From NCBI GenBank assembly GCA_030431355.1, contig JAUIJG010000264.1:1-7542 (forward strand): a stretch of DNA of 7,542 nt. Reading direction: 5' to 3'. A program made the position numbers and the translations under genes. The notes under the pieces are model-generated. The model was not told the DNA's origin and searched no databases. It saw nothing but the letters and a program-made list of their open reading frames with translations. Each line of letters starts with the position of its first letter. Positions within the stretch are counted from its first letter, which is position 1. This document shows, one piece after another, positions 4,819-7,542 of this stretch. This DNA is from a bacterium (GTDB lineage Bacteria > Cyanobacteriota > Vampirovibrionia > Obscuribacterales > Obscuribacteraceae).

Positions 4819-5754
4819 TTGGTTGTTGTGGTGCCCGATAAGAAGAAGAAAAAGAAGAAACAGAAAAACAAGTTTCCCATCAAAATAGTGATTTTTCTTG
4901 GGGTTCTTGTTATCTCCATCGCTTACTTTTTGTTCTCTCCGCTTTCCATGGTTAACCACACCCTCTTCCATCCTCTGAAAGCAAGCTCATATGCGGATAT
5001 TCCCGAAGAGTTGCTGGGAGCAAAGCGGGTTGATGTCACCTTTGAAAGTGAGAGCGGCAATTCCATAAACGGAATTCTTTTCGAAATGCCCGGGGCTAAA
5101 TACACATTCCTTTTGAGTCATGGCCAGGGCGGAAACATAAGCAAACACATGGGTCTGGTCAAGACCGCCCTTTTGAATGGGCAATCCGTGCTTACCTATG
5201 ATTACTCCGGTTATGGTATCAGTAGTGGTGAACCTTCCGTTAACGGTTTGGTTGAAGATGGCACCGCTGCCTTTGATTTTCTGGTGAAGAAGAGAGGCAT
5301 TAAACCCGATCGAATCATCCTTTATGGAGCATCCCTGGGAAGCGGTGTTGCCGGAACAGTTGCCTTGAGCAGACCACCGGCTGGAATGATACTTGTCTGC
5401 CCCTATGATTCACTGAAACGCCTGGCAAGGGAGAGGCTGCCTTACCTCAACATTTATCCGGACTTTCTGTTTCCCCAGCCGGATATCGGTTCTTCCACAT
5501 TCCTGCGTCACAATATGGTGGTGCCGGTGATGATCATTCATGGCGAGAAAGACCGGACCATAAGTGTTCAGCATTCCAAAGATCTTTTCAAGATAAGACC
5601 TTATAAAACCAAGCTTGTATTGAAGCCGGACAAGCACCATGGCGATTTTTCGACGGCTGAGCTGGCTGTAGATGTGGCTGAATTTTTAAACTCCATCAAC
5701 GGAGCCGAATATACTACCAGAGAGAACGGCGACGAGACTTTGAACGTTCACTAG
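4819..5754 (+). CDS. Membrane-anchored serine alpha/beta hydrolase
   Basis: A 311-residue alpha/beta-hydrolase-fold enzyme with an N-terminal anchor. A lysine-rich cytoplasmic tail (KKKKKKKQKNK, residues 8-18) precedes one transmembrane helix (about 20-40), placing the catalytic domain outside the membrane. The domain shows the oxyanion-loop motif SHGQGGN (100-106), DYSGYGISSGEPS (128-140), the nucleophile elbow YGASLGSG with Ser172, the acid in HGEKD (Asp245), and the base in DKHHGD (His273 or His274). The arrangement resembles BEM46/ABHD13/ABHD17-type esterases or thioesterases; the substrate is unknown. The start is not an ATG: TTG 4819 is the longest, with GTG 4828 and GTG 4831 as close alternatives differing only by a few Val residues. 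None has a clear Shine-Dalgarno. The first ATG (codon 44) would remove the helix. It is divergent from the TPR gene and ends 4 bp from the converging 201-aa gene. Confidence 0.88.
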   Translation: MVVVVPDKKKKKKKQKNKFPIKIVIFLGVLVISIAYFLFSPLSMVNHTLFHPLKASSYADIPEELLGAKRVDVTFESESGNSINGILFEMPGAKYTFLLSHGQGGNISKHMGLVKTALLNGQSVLTYDYSGYGISSGEPSVNGLVEDGTAAFDFLVKKRGIKPDRIILYGASLGSGVAGTVALSRPPAGMILVCPYDSLKRLARERLPYLNIYPDFLFPQPDIGSSTFLRHNMVVPVMIIHGEKDRTISVQHSKDLFKIRPYKTKLVLKPDKHHGDFSTAELAVDVAEFLNSINGAEYTTRENGDETLNVH

Positions 5755-5764
5755 CTAGCTAGCT
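5741..5764. repeat. Palindromic junction with CTAG tandem repeat
   Basis: The palindrome TGAACGTTCA (5741-5750) is followed directly by CTAGCTAGCTAGCT (5751-5764), a tandem CTAG tract. The stop codons of both converging genes lie in this tract: plus-strand TAG at 5752-5754 and minus-strand TAG at 5759-5761. Confidence 0.8.
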
Positions 5765-6364
5765 CCAACCCTTGAAAAATTCGGGTTTTTCTCCGTCTTC
5801 TATATCTTCCAGAACGCTTTCAAGATCTTCTTTTGTGGGCATGAAATCTCTTTCCACATTGCCCTCTTCAACAAACTCGCCTTCGTATATGATACCGCCG
5901 GCGCCTTTTGCAAGGGCGGTGGCGAAGAGCATTGAAGTGTAATATCCCGCAAAAATCTCCGGCTCGTCATAAATACTGAGCTCCACTTTCATGGACTTCA
6001 GTTGAGTCGATAGTCCTCGGTCCCTTCCTTCCAGAGCTTTTTTGAAATCTATCTTGTCAGGATTTCCCTTGGCCAGACCAAAGAGCTTTCCTATTGAGAT
6101 ACCGCTATTTTTCAGGACCTGGTCGAAATCGAAGGGATAGGCTTTTAGCTCGAAGCCGGAGACTATGGTTTTGTCCGGGTAAGGCCATTTCGGGTTGTTT
6201 TCCACCTTTAAAGAGACCATGAGGGTGGTATCCCAGGGTGGATCTCGATAAATATTGACGGTGGGGTCTACCTGCAGCGTGATGCTTTTCTTCTTGAGGT
6301 AGTCTATTGCTTTGTTTATTTCGGCTTTGCCGAAAGCTGGTAAAAATAATTTGTAGGCGTACAT
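5759..6364 (-). CDS. Acidic soluble protein of unknown function (201 aa)
   Basis: I do not recognise the family. The chain has no signal peptide or membrane helix. It opens with a strand-like MYAYKLFLPAF and a helix (about 12-26). Alternating strand-like segments follow around residues 47-75 (TLMVSLKVENNPKW, then IVSGFELKAYPF), then a Lys/Asp-rich middle (97-125). A conserved-looking patch EIFAGYYTSMLFATALAKGAGGIIYEGE (136-163) resembles the A-x-x-L-A-x-x-x-G-G-x-I-Y closing element of several uncharacterised soluble proteins, but only loosely. The last 35 residues are strongly acidic. ATG 6364 lies inside the upstream membrane-protein gene, overlapping it by 49 bp in another frame. No clear Shine-Dalgarno precedes it, which suggests translation coupled to that gene. 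It is the last gene of the minus-strand operon. Confidence 0.75.
   Translation of the reverse strand: MYAYKLFLPAFGKAEINKAIDYLKKKSITLQVDPTVNIYRDPPWDTTLMVSLKVENNPKWPYPDKTIVSGFELKAYPFDFDQVLKNSGISIGKLFGLAKGNPDKIDFKKALEGRDRGLSTQLKSMKVELSIYDEPEIFAGYYTSMLFATALAKGAGGIIYEGEFVEEGNVERDFMPTKEDLESVLEDIEDGEKPEFFKGWS
5767..5790 (+). terminator. Probable intrinsic terminator of the hydrolase gene
   Basis: AACCC, a 2-base bulge and GAA pair with TTC and GGGTT around an AAA loop, and the right arm runs into TTTTT. It lies 12 bp after the hydrolase stop, inside the 3' end of the oppositely oriented 201-aa gene. The bulged, short stem keeps confidence moderate. Confidence 0.5.
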
Positions 6365-7497
6365 AGTCGGCTTTTTGTTGTTTCCTTTCGGGCGACTATT
6401 CTAGCACCTTCTGAAGGGGTGAGGTGTGAACGGACCAGGGGATCTCTGAGCTTCCAAATTGCGCTGTCCGTAAGTATATGAAATAGATTCACCAGGGCAA
6501 AGAGGATCACGCCCAATTTAAGCTCTTCCAAACCTGCCAATAGGGCTATATTTGGTATCACCAGATAGACGCAGATCGATATCAGTTGGCTCAGGGCAAG
6601 AAATTTGATGGCAGGATTTTTGAAAGTCAGTGGATATGCTGCCATGGCCTTCTTATCGGCGTTCACCGCATTGTAGTGCCTGGCTGTCGCTATGATCAGA
6701 TACTGAGTGCCGTGGAAAAAGGCGGAGATATAGAGCCAATAAATGCCGATGAGAGAAGGGCCGAGAGTAAAGGCCAGGGTGCCGGTGAGAATTGTCAGCT
6801 GGGAAGGGAGGGGCAGAAAGTCTTTGCCCCGGAAGCTTTTCCAAACAATGATCGAGACCATTATCGCCGCGGCGAGATTCATGATGTTACCTGACAGCAG
6901 GCATAAATGCTCGGGAAGCGGTCCCCAGAAAGGGATTTTTGTATTCAACAGGCTCATTCCCGACCAGGAAGGATAGGTGAGTTGTTTGAGTACCGCATAC
7001 CAGGCTACGCTTTCTGTAAAAAATTTGAGGACCAGCTTTTCGCTTCCGGCGATTTTATAGCCTCTTTTGAAGCAGTAGAGAAGAGCCACCCCGTAGCACT
7101 GGTTCATGAAATGGTGGGGAATGAAGAGGAGATAGAGTTTCAGGTAGATCGGTGCCAGGTCTTTCTCTATCAGGCCAAGAAGTATTAGACCGAGGCAGAT
7201 AGCGGCTAGCCAGATGCCGTGGAAGCGGTGTTTCTCTCTGGTGGTTTTATTCCCATAGAGAGTTAGCATTGTGGCTATGGTATGGGTTTCCGCAAAAATA
7301 ATAGCGCCGGTGGCCGAAATAGTAAGGAACAGTTCGGCGATTCCACCGGTCAAAGTCCCTTTGAACAACACGGAGTGCAGGATAAAGAGAACCCAGACTG
7401 CACCTCCTGCGACAAAGAATAGATCTATAAGAGGGCTTACCAGCCAGGCTTTTTCCTTCTCTTCATTGGACAAATTGGTATGACTATCCGCAGACAT
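6316..7497 (-). CDS. Polytopic His-rich membrane protein of unknown function
   Basis: A 393-residue integral membrane protein with about nine hydrophobic helices (roughly 22-44, 52-80, 94-112, 117-142, 155-172, 200-219, 234-258, 297-321 and 326-348). The N-terminal tail is hydrophilic and the C-terminal tail basic. Many histidines sit at helix ends: H72 in AETHTIATM, H90 and H93 in REKHRFH, H128-H129 in IPHHFMNQCYG, H262 in FFHGTQYL, H274 in ATARHYN and H340 with D344 in LFHILTD. Two of these share an H-x(2-3)-Q-(x)-Y pattern. Such a layout suits a membrane metalloenzyme, for example a di-iron oxygenase or a Brp/Blh-like protein, but no standard desaturase HxxHH box is present and I cannot name the family. 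ATG 7497 is 3 bp after the preceding stop and lacks a good Shine-Dalgarno, so coupling is likely. The last 16 or so codons overlap the next gene. Confidence 0.83.
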   Translation of the reverse strand: MSADSHTNLSNEEKEKAWLVSPLIDLFFVAGGAVWVLFILHSVLFKGTLTGGIAELFLTISATGAIIFAETHTIATMLTLYGNKTTREKHRFHGIWLAAICLGLILLGLIEKDLAPIYLKLYLLFIPHHFMNQCYGVALLYCFKRGYKIAGSEKLVLKFFTESVAWYAVLKQLTYPSWSGMSLLNTKIPFWGPLPEHLCLLSGNIMNLAAAIMVSIIVWKSFRGKDFLPLPSQLTILTGTLAFTLGPSLIGIYWLYISAFFHGTQYLIIATARHYNAVNADKKAMAAYPLTFKNPAIKFLALSQLISICVYLVIPNIALLAGLEELKLGVILFALVNLFHILTDSAIWKLRDPLVRSHLTPSEGARIVARKETTKSRLCTPTNYFYQLSAKPK

Positions 7498-7500
7498 GTT

Positions 7501-7542
7501 CTATAGCCGGTTGCCCCATATGAATCCGGCCACCATAAGAAC
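7501..7542 (-). CDS. C-terminal end of an upstream gene (partial)
   Basis: On the minus strand the window edge reads in frame as VLMVAGFIWGNRL followed by TAG at 7501-7503, 3 bp before the ATG of the His-rich membrane-protein gene. The hydrophobic run with a short basic end looks like the last helix of a membrane protein. Only 13 residues are visible, so the product cannot be named. The tight spacing, as in operons, is the main support. Confidence 0.42.
   Translation of the reverse strand, partial: VLMVAGFIWGNRL

Noticed and set aside
4762..4971. A short minus-strand frame with a hydrophobic stretch opposite the hydrolase start
   Set aside because: The hydrophobic segment is only the antisense of the hydrolase anchor helix, there is no good ribosome site, and it covers the divergent promoter region.

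Overview
The window is a gene-dense bacterial segment of moderate G+C (roughly 45-50% outside one gene), about 7.5 kb, with eight substantial protein genes or gene parts, a very short membrane-protein gene too small for normal ORF calling, and the last codons of a further gene at the right edge. No rRNA, tRNA, CRISPR array, transposase or phage gene is visible. The mix (copper ATPase, secreted TPR protein, anchored alpha/beta hydrolase, several unknown membrane proteins) and the occasional TTG starts would fit a free-living Gram-negative-type bacterium. A Melainabacteria/Obscuribacterales-like lineage is a possible guess, but nothing in the sequence proves the taxon.

Left arm, plus strand (3-2241): the C-terminal half of a copper-type P1B ATPase is followed closely by an M20D-type amidohydrolase whose catalytic general-base glutamate appears to be replaced by serine. 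The pair ends at a strong stem-loop with T-tracts on both sides, so it can terminate transcription from either direction.

Centre, minus strand (2256-4724): a 29-residue single-helix membrane protein with an ideal Shine-Dalgarno converges on that terminator. Upstream of it are a 4-oxalocrotonate-tautomerase-like enzyme, a G+C-rich gene for an octapeptide-repeat (probably beta-solenoid) protein, and a secreted TPR/coiled-coil protein. They are spaced by 200-300 bp gaps holding promoter-like elements, hairpins and a perfect 10+1+10 palindrome, so each looks like its own transcription unit.

Right arm: a membrane-anchored serine alpha/beta hydrolase (plus strand) is divergent from the TPR gene, and both appear to start with TTG. 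It runs tail-to-tail, 4 bp apart, into a minus-strand operon: the end of an unknown gene, a roughly nine-helix His-rich membrane protein, and a 201-residue acidic soluble protein whose start overlaps the membrane-protein gene by 49 bp. This operon is the best candidate for an undescribed functional unit. The strongest single sequence oddities are the tiny membrane-protein gene, the M20D active-site change and the compositionally foreign octapeptide-repeat gene.
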